DNA of 64,000 nucleotides from Leptolyngbya sp. NIES-3755 (GCA_001548435.1 AP017308.1:4721030-4785029), one strand, 5' to 3'. Counted from the first letter of the stretch, positions 17,631 to 26,860 are shown. Translations and numbers: made by a program. The notes: generated from the letters alone by a model not told the origin.

Positions 17631-18623
17631 ATGAACAATCTTTCTGATCCCCTTCCCTACGGTGCGCCTTGTCGCCCAGATGGAACCGCTCCATTGAAAC
17701 TGACGCGAGTGAACTGCTGTGTTTGCGAGGTGGATGATGCAAGCGCGATCGCAGTCGGGGAAGATTTCGAGTATCGCACTAGCCCAGATACCTTTCTCGC
17801 AGTGCAATGTAACGGGTGTGGCTTGGTTTATCTCAATCCGCGTCCGGATATTTCGGAACTCGATCGTATTTATCCACGTGACTATCACGCCTATGAATTT
17901 TCCGCAGAACGCTTTGGATTTGTTTACCAAGTGCGGCAACGATTAGAAGCCAAGCGCCTATTATCTGCTTGTAAAGGCTTAGGTGCAGAGGCTCGAATTA
18001 TTGATGTTGGTTGTGGAGATGGATTTCATCTCCAATTGTTGCGCGACTTTGGTAAACCGACCTGGCAGCTTGAAGGCGTGGAACCGAGTGATTTAGCTGT
18101 CAAAGCTGCGATGACGGATGGATTAGAGATTCATCAGGGCATTGTTCAAGCGTTGGATTTACCCAAAGCCAGCTATGATCTCGCGTTGATGATTGCCACG
18201 ATCGAGCATGTGGATCATCCTGCTGAAGTTCTCAGCGCAGTACGATCGCTGCTCAAACCTGGTGGTCGAATTGTCATCGTCACGGACAACACTGATACGC
18301 TCGATTTCAAGCTATCCAAAGCACGTCACTGGGGTGGCTATCACTTTCCCCGCCATTGGAGCTTGTTCAATCCGACGAATCTCAGACTGTTAGCCCAGAA
18401 AACCGATTTAGAAGTTGAGCAACTGAGCACGATCGTTTCTCCCGTGAATTGGGTGTATTCGATTCGGAATGCACTCGTCGATTGGAAAGCACCGAAGTGG
18501 CTCATCAATCAATTTAGTTTGCAGTCTACGCTTTCACTCGGTGTGTTCACGCTGTTCGACATGGTGCATCAAGCACTCGGACAAGGTGCATTAATGAGAG
18601 CCGTTCTAAAAAGACCTTTGTAA
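17631..18623 (+). CDS. Class I SAM-dependent methyltransferase with N-terminal zinc-ribbon
   Basis: 330 residues from ATG 17631; an in-frame TTG two codons earlier is less likely. An N-terminal CCVC...CNGCG pair (about residues 29-64) suggests a small zinc-binding module. The methyltransferase core begins with IIDVGCGDGFHLQLL (motif I, near 120) and continues with LMIATIEHVDHP and LKPGGRIVIVTDN. Methyltransferases with this head occur in sugar clusters, where they methylate sugars or nucleotide-sugar intermediates (C- or O-methylation). The acceptor is not predictable. It starts 6 bp after the membrane protein's stop. Confidence 0.85.
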   Translation: MNNLSDPLPYGAPCRPDGTAPLKLTRVNCCVCEVDDASAIAVGEDFEYRTSPDTFLAVQCNGCGLVYLNPRPDISELDRIYPRDYHAYEFSAERFGFVYQVRQRLEAKRLLSACKGLGAEARIIDVGCGDGFHLQLLRDFGKPTWQLEGVEPSDLAVKAAMTDGLEIHQGIVQALDLPKASYDLALMIATIEHVDHPAEVLSAVRSLLKPGGRIVIVTDNTDTLDFKLSKARHWGGYHFPRHWSLFNPTNLRLLAQKTDLEVEQLSTIVSPVNWVYSIRNALVDWKAPKWLINQFSLQSTLSLGVFTLFDMVHQALGQGALMRAVLKRPL

Positions 18624-18644
18624 GCCCTTACACGTCCCGAATTT

Positions 18645-19958
18645 ATGAATGATGAATCCAAACCCGTCACGATCGTTGGAGCAGGCTTGGCAGGCTTAAC
18701 AGCCGCTTGGTCACTCAGACAGCGAGGCGTTCCCGTCAAACTCTACGAAGCAGGCAGGCAAATTGCAGGTCTAGCCGGAAGCTTCCACGATCCCGATGGT
18801 TTTACTTATGACTTTGGCGCACACTTTGTCACGAATCGACTCGCAGCCGCGATCGGCGTGGGCGCACTCTGTCGCGATGTCCGCTACTATGGCGAATCTG
18901 TGTTGATGAGAGGTCGGAACTATACCTATCCTTTTGGTCTGATGCAAGTTCCACGCTATGTTGCCAGTGGAGTCTCTAGCCGACTCCGCAAACATAAGCC
19001 GAAATCAGCCGCAGAATGGTATCGCGCTCAATACGGGAATGCGTTAGCCAATGAAGTCGCGATCCCGTTAACCGAAGCATGGTCAGGCGCGAAAGCCGAA
19101 GATTTAGCTCCTTCAGTGGGGGATAAGCTCCAAGCGGGAATTGCTCAAACGGTGATTCACAAATGGATGAGCGGCTTTACAAATCGTGCTGTGACCAATG
19201 GGTATAGTCACGACATGCCAGAAAATCCGCATGTTTGGCACGTCTATCCCAAAGGTGGCTTAGGGTTACTCTGTCGCAAACTCGCAGAAGACCTCGAAGA
19301 TTGTATTCAGCTTGAGTCACCTGTGGAATCGATCGTGGTTGAGAACAATCAAGCCGTTGCCGTTCGCGTTAAAGGTCGAGAACAACCCGCCGCTGCTGTG
19401 ATTAGTACGGCTCCCTGTCACATTCTTGCCAAACTGGTCGAAGGTTCGGAAGCCGTCAAGCCTTTATCACAGTTTCGCTACCGTCCAATGGTGTTTGTAA
19501 ACTTACGCTTTGAAGGACGCGGTTTACTCTCTGACACAGTGGTTTGGACACCAGAACAACACTTTTTGTTTTTCCGCCTCACCGAGACCCCTTTATCGAT
19601 GCCTTGGCTCGCTCCAGAAGGCAAAACATTGATCACCGCAGATATTGGCTGTGAAGTGGGCGACGAGATTTGGCGAATGTCTGATGAAGAACTCGGAGAG
19701 CGCTGTCTGGAACATATCGCTGAAATCATTCCAGATGCACGTCGTCGGTATTTTGGCTGTCGAGTCTTGAAAACCCCGATCGCTTATCCCGTTTTCTTGA
19801 GCGAGTACGAAGAACACCGTCAAAAACTCGCTCATTCCACCGGAATTTCAGGGCTGTATAGCATCGGGCGAAACGGCGAATTCGCTCACTTGCTGATGGA
19901 AGACATCTACTGGCGTACTACTGCGAAGATGCGTCACCTCGCTGCGACTCTCAATTAA
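18645..19958 (+). CDS. FAD-dependent amine-oxidase/UGM-like protein (second in cluster)
   Basis: 437 residues. The N-terminus carries VTIVGAGLAGLTAAWSLRQ and, after the second strand, the Glu-containing KLYEAG and GGLAGS-like AGLAGSF motif. YDFGAHFVT is the second conserved block of the protoporphyrinogen-oxidase/UGM-like superfamily. Near the C-terminus, GLYSIGRNGEFAHLLMEDIY is the FAD-binding block. It resembles the protein encoded at 13310-14668 in fold but is not a close copy. Its place between a methyltransferase and a deacetylase argues for a role in sugar modification; the reaction is unknown. Confidence 0.8.
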   Translation: MNDESKPVTIVGAGLAGLTAAWSLRQRGVPVKLYEAGRQIAGLAGSFHDPDGFTYDFGAHFVTNRLAAAIGVGALCRDVRYYGESVLMRGRNYTYPFGLMQVPRYVASGVSSRLRKHKPKSAAEWYRAQYGNALANEVAIPLTEAWSGAKAEDLAPSVGDKLQAGIAQTVIHKWMSGFTNRAVTNGYSHDMPENPHVWHVYPKGGLGLLCRKLAEDLEDCIQLESPVESIVVENNQAVAVRVKGREQPAAAVISTAPCHILAKLVEGSEAVKPLSQFRYRPMVFVNLRFEGRGLLSDTVVWTPEQHFLFFRLTETPLSMPWLAPEGKTLITADIGCEVGDEIWRMSDEELGERCLEHIAEIIPDARRRYFGCRVLKTPIAYPVFLSEYEEHRQKLAHSTGISGLYSIGRNGEFAHLLMEDIYWRTTAKMRHLAATLN

Positions 19959-19966
19959 TCAGAACT

Positions 19967-20947
19967 ATGAAACATCGTAAGAAACCGATTGCAAGCTTAT
20001 CGCTGGATCTGGACAATCAATGGTCATACATGAAAACTCACGGAGATGAGGGCTGGGAAGAGTTCCCGTCTTATCTCAATGTGCTGATTCCGCGGGTGTT
20101 GGATTTTCTGAAAGAGCGCGACCTAAAAATCACGTTTTTTATTGTGGGACAAGATGCCGCTTTAGAAAAAAACAAAGCTGTTCTGAAAGCGATCGCGGAT
20201 GCTGGACATGAAGTGGGCAACCATTCTTTTCTACACGAACCTTGGCTGCACTTGTATTCCGAGGAAGAGATCGAGACCGAATTAGCGATCGCAGAAAAAC
20301 ACATCGAAAAAGCAACCGGAGTTCGTCCCGTCTGTTTCCGAGGTCCTGGATTTAGCTTATCTCGAACGGTTCTGAAAGTGCTTGCAAGACGCGGTTATCT
20401 CTGCGATGCTTCCACGTTTCCCACTTTTTTAGGTCCGCTGGCTCGTGCTTACTACTTCATGACCAGCAAGCTCAGCAAAGAAGAACTCGAACAACGCAAA
20501 GCCCTATTTGGTCGCTTCAAAGATGGATTCCGTCCGCTGAAACCGTACCGATTGCGCTTGGATTCTGGGAACTTAGTAGAACTCCCAGTCACGACGATGC
20601 CGCTGTTCAAAATTCCGATTCACGCGAGTTACATTCTCTATCTCGGTGTGTTTTCGCCCGCATTAGCAATGTTGTACTTCCGAATTGCGATCGCGCTTTG
20701 TCGATTGTTCCGAGTCCAACCCTCGATCCTGCTGCACCCTTTAGATTTCATGGGCTGTGATGATTTGCCAGAACTCGCTTTCTTTCCTGCAATGAATCTA
20801 CCGAGCTACAAGAAAGTTGCCATGATGAGCAAGATCATCTCTGTGTTGACCGATAACTATACGGTGCTCACGATTTCGCAACATGCTGATCAGGTGGCAC
20901 GAGTCGATAAGATGCCATTGATGCACCCTAGTGCGATCGCGCTTTAG
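19967..20947 (+). CDS. Polysaccharide deacetylase (NodB homology domain)
   Basis: 326 residues. NodB motifs are visible: the catalytic Asp and its neighbour in SLSLDLDNQW (near 13-20), the metal-binding HSFLH near residue 86 and the RGPGFS motif near 115. A histidine late in the sequence, in LLHPLDF, fits motif 5. Such enzymes remove N-acetyl (or O-acetyl) groups from amino sugars. No signal peptide is seen, so it may act on a lipid-linked or nucleotide-linked intermediate in the cytoplasm. The gene starts 8 bp after the upstream stop and ends the first run of the cluster. Confidence 0.85.
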   Translation: MKHRKKPIASLSLDLDNQWSYMKTHGDEGWEEFPSYLNVLIPRVLDFLKERDLKITFFIVGQDAALEKNKAVLKAIADAGHEVGNHSFLHEPWLHLYSEEEIETELAIAEKHIEKATGVRPVCFRGPGFSLSRTVLKVLARRGYLCDASTFPTFLGPLARAYYFMTSKLSKEELEQRKALFGRFKDGFRPLKPYRLRLDSGNLVELPVTTMPLFKIPIHASYILYLGVFSPALAMLYFRIAIALCRLFRVQPSILLHPLDFMGCDDLPELAFFPAMNLPSYKKVAMMSKIISVLTDNYTVLTISQHADQVARVDKMPLMHPSAIAL

Positions 20948-21299
20948 AGTCGGTTTTTCGGACATAACTGTTTTCAATGATTACGATTGTGATACGCTCA
21001 GGAATGAGTGGAGAAAACACAGCATAACCCAATGTGCTGTACGAGCAATGAGTAGAACTATCCCTCTGATTTCTGTTTCTCGGTTGGCTACACGATTTGC
21101 ACCAGAGCAAAGCTAGGTTTTTTAAATTGACTGAGCCATAACAATCATCCAGGGTCTGCGCGGCTTTTCGCGTGGTTCATCACCAATGCAATAGTGCTCT
21201 TTACAGCAGGTTCTAACCCAGAGTGGAATGCTGCTCTAACGAAAGCGCGATCGTGCTGATACCAAAACAATTCAGACACTGAATAGATACTCAGAAATC
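20948..21299. other. Intergenic region before the WecG/TagA gene
   Basis: 352 bp without a supported gene. It contains short inverted repeats (for instance around GCGCGGCTTTTCGCG at 21158-21172) but no T-run that would make a clear terminator. It probably separates two transcription units of the cluster and may hold a promoter for the gene at 21300. Confidence 0.45.
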
Positions 21300-22076
21300 A
21301 TGCAGAATGAAAGTCCTCCGATCCGGCGCGTGATTGGCTGTCCCGTCACTGCGCTGCCTTTTGACGCGCAAATTTCTCTGATGTTGACTTGGGCAAAGCA
21401 GCGTCTTAGTAAAACCGTTTGTGTTGCGAATGTTCACATGCTGGTTGAGGCATATCGCAATACGGGGTTTGCCGCTGTTCTTAGACAATCTGATATCGTT
21501 ACACCTGATGGAATGCCCTTGGTGTGGATGCTTCGCTGTTTGGGTGTTGCAAACCAAGATCGCATTGCTGGAATGGACATTTTGGTCGCACTTTGTGAGC
21601 AAGCTCCTCAACAAGGTGTCAGCATCTTTTTTCTTGGATGTCAGGATGCCATTCTCGATCGAATGAAGCAAAGACTGTCTCGCGAGTTCCCGAAATTAAG
21701 CATCGCTGGAATTGAACCGCTCCCGTTTCGTCCTCTCACTGCTGATGAAGATGAAACGTTAGTTCAACGAATCAATGAGAGCGGTGCTGGACTGGTGATG
21801 GTTGCTCTAGGCTGTCCGAAGCAAGAGACTTGGATTGCTCAACATCGCGATCGCATTCATGCGGTGATGATTGGATTGGGTGGAGCATTTCCGGTCTATG
21901 CGGGCGTTCACAAACGTGCTCCTCGAATGATGCGATCGATCGGATTGGAATGGCTTTATCGATTAGCACAAGAGCCTCGACGGTTGTGGAGTCGCTATTT
22001 CGATACCATTCCAATCTTTGTGTGGTTAGCCTTTAAACAATTGCTCAGTCCTTCACAGGATATTCCAGAGAGCTAA
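21300..22076 (+). CDS. WecG/TagA/CpsF family glycosyltransferase (GT26)
   Basis: 258 residues, a normal family length. Signature blocks are VANVHMLVEAYRN near residue 42, VTPDGMPLVWMLR near residue 70 with the conserved Asp, and VALGCPKQETWI near residue 165. GT26 enzymes add N-acetylmannosamine or its uronic acid as the second sugar on an undecaprenyl-diphosphate-linked intermediate. In cyanobacterial clusters they are usually found near a priming sugar-phosphate transferase, as here at 24966. Its stop overlaps by 4 bp the last codon of the oppositely oriented beta-helix gene. Confidence 0.92.
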   Translation: MQNESPPIRRVIGCPVTALPFDAQISLMLTWAKQRLSKTVCVANVHMLVEAYRNTGFAAVLRQSDIVTPDGMPLVWMLRCLGVANQDRIAGMDILVALCEQAPQQGVSIFFLGCQDAILDRMKQRLSREFPKLSIAGIEPLPFRPLTADEDETLVQRINESGAGLVMVALGCPKQETWIAQHRDRIHAVMIGLGGAFPVYAGVHKRAPRMMRSIGLEWLYRLAQEPRRLWSRYFDTIPIFVWLAFKQLLSPSQDIPES

Positions 22077-22585
22077 TTGTTATAGGCAATCACACCCTCA
22101 TGGAGCCGAATTTGCCACCCAGGTGCAGTGTTATCGCTCACTCTCACGCCATCGGCTCGATCGACTAAAATGGCATCTCGATTGGCGAGCATATTCGCGA
22201 TCGTATTGCCTGAGATCACCGAGTCCTTGAGATAGCTATTGCCGCCCGCATACGGGAAGAATCGAATTCCGCCGCCTGTGCCTTCGATTCGATTGTTGGT
22301 GATATGAATACGATCGATACTGGTTTTAGAAGTTTTGCGATCGAGGTCTGCGTATTCGCTGGCGATCCGAATTCCATCTTTTTGATTGTTCGGATCACTC
22401 GTTCCCGGTGAGTTGTAGATATAATTACCGCTCACATTCACATCTCCCAAATCCGTATCGATATAGACATTCACCGACCAATTATCATGCACCACATTGT
22501 TACGAATGTCCCAATGGCTTGATCCCAGAAAAGGTCCAACTCCTTCCCCGTTGTTGTGGTGAATGTTAGAGTTACTAACCGTCAC
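22073..22585 (-). pseudogene. C-terminal part of interrupted beta-helix protein
   Basis: 170 codons in the same frame as the gene at 22619-23794, cut off from it by a TGA at 22619-22621. The eleven codons between that TGA and the GTG at 22585 are open and give PHAILGFNSRN, in register with beta-helix sequence, so this is the downstream piece of one gene. It has Asn-rich rungs such as NVTVSNSNIHHNNGEG and VISGNTIANM. No ribosome site precedes the GTG, so independent translation is unlikely. Whether the break is a real mutation, a sequencing error or a readthrough site cannot be told here. Confidence 0.7.
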
Positions 22586-22618
22586 ATTTCGACTATTGAA
22601 TCCTAAGATTGCATGAGG

Positions 22619-23794
22619 TCATCGTTGATAATTCGGTAGCAAAATTTGTCCATTGTCGTGAATGTTGTTGTTATCGATCAGCGCTCCGTCCCAGTTGTCG
22701 AGCCGAATGGCACTATCCCAGGAGAATTTGATTTCGCTGTTCTTCACAGTCAAATCCGTTCCCCAACCCTGAGCGCTTTCGGTTGCCCAAATTCCGGTAT
22801 CACTGGCGCGAATGATCAATCCATCGATCGCAATATGATTTGCTCCCGAATGAATTGCAATTCCACCATAGTTATCTTGCTGTGGATTGCCATTTCCATA
22901 TCGATGATTAATGATCAGCGTTTCTTTATCTGCTGGATTCACGCCACCAAATGCCCAGACCTGCAAAGAGCCATTGCTAAAATCGCGCCAGTAGGTTCCT
23001 TCTCTCAGTTGATCTCGTCGATCGACCGCGATCAAGGGACGGTTATCAACCACGACTCTGAACGTATTCTCAGGGCTATCTCCTTGTCCATAGTTCGGAG
23101 TTCCCACGAACACATTACCGCCCGCCGATGACCATTTGGACACTGACAAGCCGTTATCTATCACGGCGGTTTCTCCAGGTGTTCCAGCGATCGTCAACGG
23201 TCGATCCGGATCTCCACCGTGATATAGAGCAATCTGCCGCTCATAGTAAACGCCATCCCGCACAAAGACAGTATCTCCTCCGTGGGCTGCATCAACCGCG
23301 TGTTGGATAGTACGGAACGGAGACGAGAGATCCCCAGAGTTGTTGTCATTCCCATACGGAGCCACAAAGAATGCAGTGCCGTTCACCAAGCTGAGATTGT
23401 AATGGGTATCGCGATTGTCGATCGAGTAAACGCGAACATAGTACGTTCCTGGATTCAGGCTGGTCCGAATGCTTTTCGCACTGGCATACTGATTGTCCGG
23501 ATTGTTCTGCACAATGTTGCCATTACTATCGAGAATTTGCAGTCCAACATCCGCACCCAATCCACTCATTAGAAAGCTGCTCGGTGTTCGGTTGGAAACA
23601 TCAATGCGGTAGTAATCCTGAGCATCCGAACTAGAAACATTCCCGCCATACAGACTACTCTTCAGTCCACCGACTGTTTGCGCCGTTTGTAGGCTCGTGT
23701 TTCCAGCACTCCAAATCTCAGTACCGCGACCGTTGGGAAGTCCAATCTCGGAAAGCTGATTGGCATGGCTGTAAGGGGCATCATAGTTACTCAT
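22619..23794 (-). CDS. Right-handed beta-helix protein with N-terminal PPC-like domain (ends at an early TGA)
   Basis: 391 residues. About residues 25-135 resemble a bacterial pre-peptidase C-terminal (PPC) domain: DAQDYYRIDVSNRTPSS and NPGTYYVRVY. From residue about 140, APYGNDNNSGDLSSPFRTIQ opens a DUF1565/pectate-lyase-like right-handed beta-helix with Asn-rich rungs (NSEIKFSWDSAIRLDN, NNNIHDNG). Such helices bind or cleave extracellular polysaccharides. The natural product would be about 572 residues, since the frame continues past the TGA at 22619. No signal peptide is visible, so export, if any, would use a C-terminal signal. It lies within the polysaccharide cluster on the opposite strand. 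Confidence 0.75.
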   Translation of the reverse strand: MSNYDAPYSHANQLSEIGLPNGRGTEIWSAGNTSLQTAQTVGGLKSSLYGGNVSSSDAQDYYRIDVSNRTPSSFLMSGLGADVGLQILDSNGNIVQNNPDNQYASAKSIRTSLNPGTYYVRVYSIDNRDTHYNLSLVNGTAFFVAPYGNDNNSGDLSSPFRTIQHAVDAAHGGDTVFVRDGVYYERQIALYHGGDPDRPLTIAGTPGETAVIDNGLSVSKWSSAGGNVFVGTPNYGQGDSPENTFRVVVDNRPLIAVDRRDQLREGTYWRDFSNGSLQVWAFGGVNPADKETLIINHRYGNGNPQQDNYGGIAIHSGANHIAIDGLIIRASDTGIWATESAQGWGTDLTVKNSEIKFSWDSAIRLDNWDGALIDNNNIHDNGQILLPNYQR

Positions 23795-24665
23795 GAGTAT
23801 CTTGGGGAAAATGGGTCATCCTTGATCGAACCGCGATCGCAGAAATAGAGCTTGCGAGGTAGCCTGAACACCCATTGCGCGATCGTGATTTGCTCGATCG
23901 CACCTTCCAACAATACTGATCTGCTCCCCGTTCAACTCACGAATTCATCAAGATCCATAAATCAGCATGAAAGAAGAAGATTTTGCATCAGAACGTTATT
24001 TGAACATGACTAAATAGTGTTCTTCACCAAACTCTGTAGCAATTGCAGCATCGATCGTGTCCATCCACTCTAATCAGTCCTACATTTCAAAGTCCCCTAT
24101 TCATGGGAGATTTAAGAGGCACGATCCCCCTATAACGAAGCGAAAAAGCACATTCAATCAAAGTTCCAATCATCCGGAAACAGTAACCAAAATTTACTCT
24201 GCTCCAATCCTGCTAGTCTTTTGAATCTCGATCGTTCGATTCCCCTCAGTATCACGCTTCAAATGAGCAGTATCAATGATGCAACCCCTTTTATCGATTC
24301 ATTCCGCTATTCGACTTCATGAAATTTTGCCTGATTCAACAAGTTTCTATTTCGATGACGAATTCGCCGCCCAAAGTATTGCTCTGGATGGATGGTTATG
24401 ATAAACATGAAGGGTGAACGCAAATTTTCCGCGTTATTCCACTGGACAAATTTGCAAAAACTTGCTTTCGACCGACTCTACCGTAAAATCACTCATCTGG
24501 AGAGGGTCAACAGCCTGTCAGTCTTGCTCACGTCTGAGTAATTCAACGGTTCCGATCTCTTCGGCAACAGCAATGTTCCGTGATTTCCACATCGTGATTT
24601 TTACAGGGATGCAGGCTTGAACGCTTCTACCATCGCAACTCTCTCAATGACTTGTCACCTGTCTT
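23795..24665. other. Long intergenic region inside the polysaccharide cluster
   Basis: 871 bp between the divergent beta-helix gene and the small zinc-ribbon gene. It holds a decayed half copy of the C-rich palindromic repeat (24085-24148). The 68-codon frame at 24414-24620 starts with GTG, has no family resemblance and no clear ribosome site. No tRNA, hairpin terminator or CRISPR-like repeat is visible. The size suggests promoters for both flanking units. Confidence 0.5.
24085..24148. repeat. Decayed half copy of the C-rich palindromic repeat, copy 3
   Basis: TTTCAAAGTCCCC, a degraded GGGAGATTTAAGAGGC and then AACGAAGCGAA correspond to the right half of the family member at 59526-59702 and the right flank of the copy at 11433. 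The left arm is missing. Several base changes break the stem. Confidence 0.55.
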
Positions 24666-24917
24666 ATGCAACTGCAAATCGAACATGTGTGTTCCCATCC
24701 CATAGCGCAACCCTGCGTGATTTGTTCTCGACTCTTTCAACCGAATCTAGCGAGAGTCGTTCTCTACATTGACGACGAAGCACAAGGCGATCTCTGTCCG
24801 ACGTGTTTGACTCAGGGCGCGAGTTACATCCGAACTCAGGTACAAACGATGTCTGTATCCGATCTCCAGCCGTGCCGCATAGTCCGCAGATCCAGCCCAT
24901 TGCAACCAAGGTTCTAA
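24666..24917 (+). CDS. Small Cys-rich protein, probable zinc ribbon
   Basis: 83 residues. Cysteines fall in CSHPIAQPCVICSRLF and, about 25 residues later, DLCPTCL, a CXXC...CXXC spacing that can hold one zinc. Between them lies a beta-hairpin-like VVLYIDDEAQ. The C-terminal 25 residues are polar. No family name is recognised. It ends 48 bp before the priming glycosyl transferase and reads the same way, so it may be cotranscribed with it. A 122-codon minus frame across the same DNA is less credible. Confidence 0.6.
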   Translation: MQLQIEHVCSHPIAQPCVICSRLFQPNLARVVLYIDDEAQGDLCPTCLTQGASYIRTQVQTMSVSDLQPCRIVRRSSPLQPRF

Positions 24918-24965
24918 CTTCGATTGCTTGTGATGTGCTGACCCGTTGAAGTAGGAGAGGCAGTG

Positions 24966-25628
24966 ATGAATTATCCCGAAGCAAAATTACAGACGTTCCG
25001 ACTCTCGATCGAGCCACCAATCCATCCCTCAACTCAATCTTTGCTCAAACGCAGCATCGATATTGCGGGAAGCTTGGTTGGTCTCTTGTTTTTAGCCGTT
25101 GTGTTTATCCCGATCGTAATCGCGATCAAGCTTGATAGTCCGGGTCCAGTATTTTACGCTCAGACGCGCTGTGGACTGAGAGGGCAAACATTCCAGTTGC
25201 GAAAGTTTCGATCGATGGTGAATGATGCCGAACAATTAAAATCGATGGTGAAAAACGAAGGGAGTAAGCTTTTGTTCAAGAACACCAATGATCCTCGTAT
25301 TACAAAAGTTGGACAGTTCCTCCGTCGCACTAGCCTAGATGAACTGCCTCAGTTTTGGAATGTTTTAGTCGGGGATATGAGCCTGGTTGGAACTCGTCCG
25401 CCCACACTGGATGAAGTCGAACATTACAACGATCGACATTGGCAACGATTGGAAGTGAAGCCTGGACTAACTGGTGAATGGCAGGTGAACGGACGGTCTG
25501 AGATCAAAGATTTTGAGCAGGTTGTGAATCTTGATCTCCGTTACCAAGAGCGTTGGAGTGTATTTTATGACTTCCTTCTGATCTTGAAGACTCTCCAAGT
25601 AGTCTTCGCTCGACGGGGAGCGTACTAA
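24966..25628 (+). CDS. Undecaprenyl-phosphate sugar-1-phosphate transferase (priming enzyme)
   Basis: 220 residues from ATG 24966, preceded by AGGAGAGG; a GTG one codon upstream is the alternative. A transmembrane helix (about 35-57) starts after KRSIDIAG, followed by SPGPVFYAQTRCG and QLRKFRSM, the reentrant-helix and Arg-rich blocks of the bacterial sugar transferase family (PF02397). The active-site region RTSLDELPQFWNVL with SLVGTRPP comes near 130-155. The enzyme moves a sugar 1-phosphate from UDP-sugar to undecaprenyl phosphate, starting each repeat unit. It lacks the N-terminal multi-TM half of WbaP-type proteins. Confidence 0.92.
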   Translation: MNYPEAKLQTFRLSIEPPIHPSTQSLLKRSIDIAGSLVGLLFLAVVFIPIVIAIKLDSPGPVFYAQTRCGLRGQTFQLRKFRSMVNDAEQLKSMVKNEGSKLLFKNTNDPRITKVGQFLRRTSLDELPQFWNVLVGDMSLVGTRPPTLDEVEHYNDRHWQRLEVKPGLTGEWQVNGRSEIKDFEQVVNLDLRYQERWSVFYDFLLILKTLQVVFARRGAY

Positions 25629-25630
25629 CC

Positions 25631-26860
25631 ATGCAAAAACCTGTTTTAACAATTTTTTATCAGTTCAATCCTTGGCGGAGTAGCATTGGTGGCATTCAGA
25701 CGATTATTCGATCGTTTGTGAAATATGCGCCTGATGAGTTCGAGATTCGTTTTGTCGGTACGGGTGCTGATGCTTCAGAGAAGCCACTTCAGTGGCAAGA
25801 GCGCGAATATGCAGGCAAAATGATTCAATTCATGCCGCTGTTCACCCTACAAGGCGACAATCATCGCAAGCGCGTTCCCATCTCAGTTGGGTACACTGCG
25901 GCATTGTTCCGAACTTGTCTTGAGTCGGACTTTATGCACTTTCACCGAATTGAGCCGACCTTAGCAACTCGATCGTGGCGCGGCGAGAAAACGTTGTTTG
26001 TTCACAATGATATTCGCCAGCAAACCACCAAGACCGATAAACGGGCAAGCCTTTGGCGCAGTTTTCCCGCTATTTATTCAATGCTGGAACGCTCTCTCGT
26101 GACACAGTTTGATCAAATTCTCTCGTGTCACACGGGATCATTGGAACTCTATCGAGAGCGCTATCCAGAGCTAAGCGATCGCATTTCCTATATCCACAAT
26201 TCATTCGATGACGAGGTGTTCCAGCCTCTATCTGAGCGAATGATCCAGCGTCGGTTGTTTGCTCAAGCGCGAGGACTTTCAGAGGATACACAGTTCATTC
26301 TGTTTGCTGGAAGACTTCAACCGCAGAAAGATCCGGTGTTACTGATTCAAGCGATCGCGGCTCTGACTCATCCAAATGCTCATTTACTAATCGCAGGCGA
26401 TGGAGAGTTAGCTTCTGAAATTGAAGCCGAAGCAACTCGATTCAATATTCGCGATCGCATCACGTTACTCGGTGCTCAAACTCAGTCCGAAATGGCAAAT
26501 CTCTACCAAATCGCCAATGTATTTGTTTTGAGCAGTCGATTTGAAGGTTTGCCTGTTTCTGTGCTTGAAGCATTAGGATCAGGAACTCCGATCGTAACCA
26601 CCGACTGTGGGGATACACCAAGATTGTTATCGCCACAAAGCGGAATTGTTTGTGCCGATCGAACTTCAACGACGATCGCGAATGCCCTAGATCGAGTGTT
26701 ATTCAATCCCGGTGAATTTCCTTCAGAGGCTTGTGTTCGTGTCGTTCAACCCCATGCAGCGCGAGTCATTATCAGCCAGGTCTACCGAGAAATGATGGCA
26801 CGATGGGAAGCGCGATCGCACAAACGAATCCTGTTATCAGAAGCGCGATCGTATACTTAA
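25631..26860 (+). CDS. Glycosyltransferase family 4
   Basis: 409 residues. The N-terminal domain begins IFYQFNPWRSSIGGIQTIIRSF, with the Gly-Gly acceptor loop of GT4. The C-terminal domain begins near 215 with LFAGRLQPQKDPVLLIQAI, and the retaining-GT signature SRFEGLPVSVLEALGSGTP follows near 300. It starts 2 bp after the priming transferase stop, so the two are translated from one message and it is a good candidate for the second or third sugar addition. A basic C-terminal tail may hold it near the membrane. Sugar specificity unknown. Confidence 0.9.
   Translation: MQKPVLTIFYQFNPWRSSIGGIQTIIRSFVKYAPDEFEIRFVGTGADASEKPLQWQEREYAGKMIQFMPLFTLQGDNHRKRVPISVGYTAALFRTCLESDFMHFHRIEPTLATRSWRGEKTLFVHNDIRQQTTKTDKRASLWRSFPAIYSMLERSLVTQFDQILSCHTGSLELYRERYPELSDRISYIHNSFDDEVFQPLSERMIQRRLFAQARGLSEDTQFILFAGRLQPQKDPVLLIQAIAALTHPNAHLLIAGDGELASEIEAEATRFNIRDRITLLGAQTQSEMANLYQIANVFVLSSRFEGLPVSVLEALGSGTPIVTTDCGDTPRLLSPQSGIVCADRTSTTIANALDRVLFNPGEFPSEACVRVVQPHAARVIISQVYREMMARWEARSHKRILLSEARSYT

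Noticed and set aside
22560-22640. Frameshift between the two beta-helix ORFs
   Set aside because: Both pieces are in the same frame; the break is one in-frame TGA, not a frameshift.
24414-24620. 68-codon plus ORF in the long 23.8-24.7 kb gap
   Set aside because: GTG start without a ribosome site, no recognisable fold; kept as intergenic.
24664-25032. 122-codon minus-strand ORF over the zinc-ribbon and priming-transferase starts
   Set aside because: It overlaps two plus-strand genes with better evidence; composition looks like an antisense shadow.
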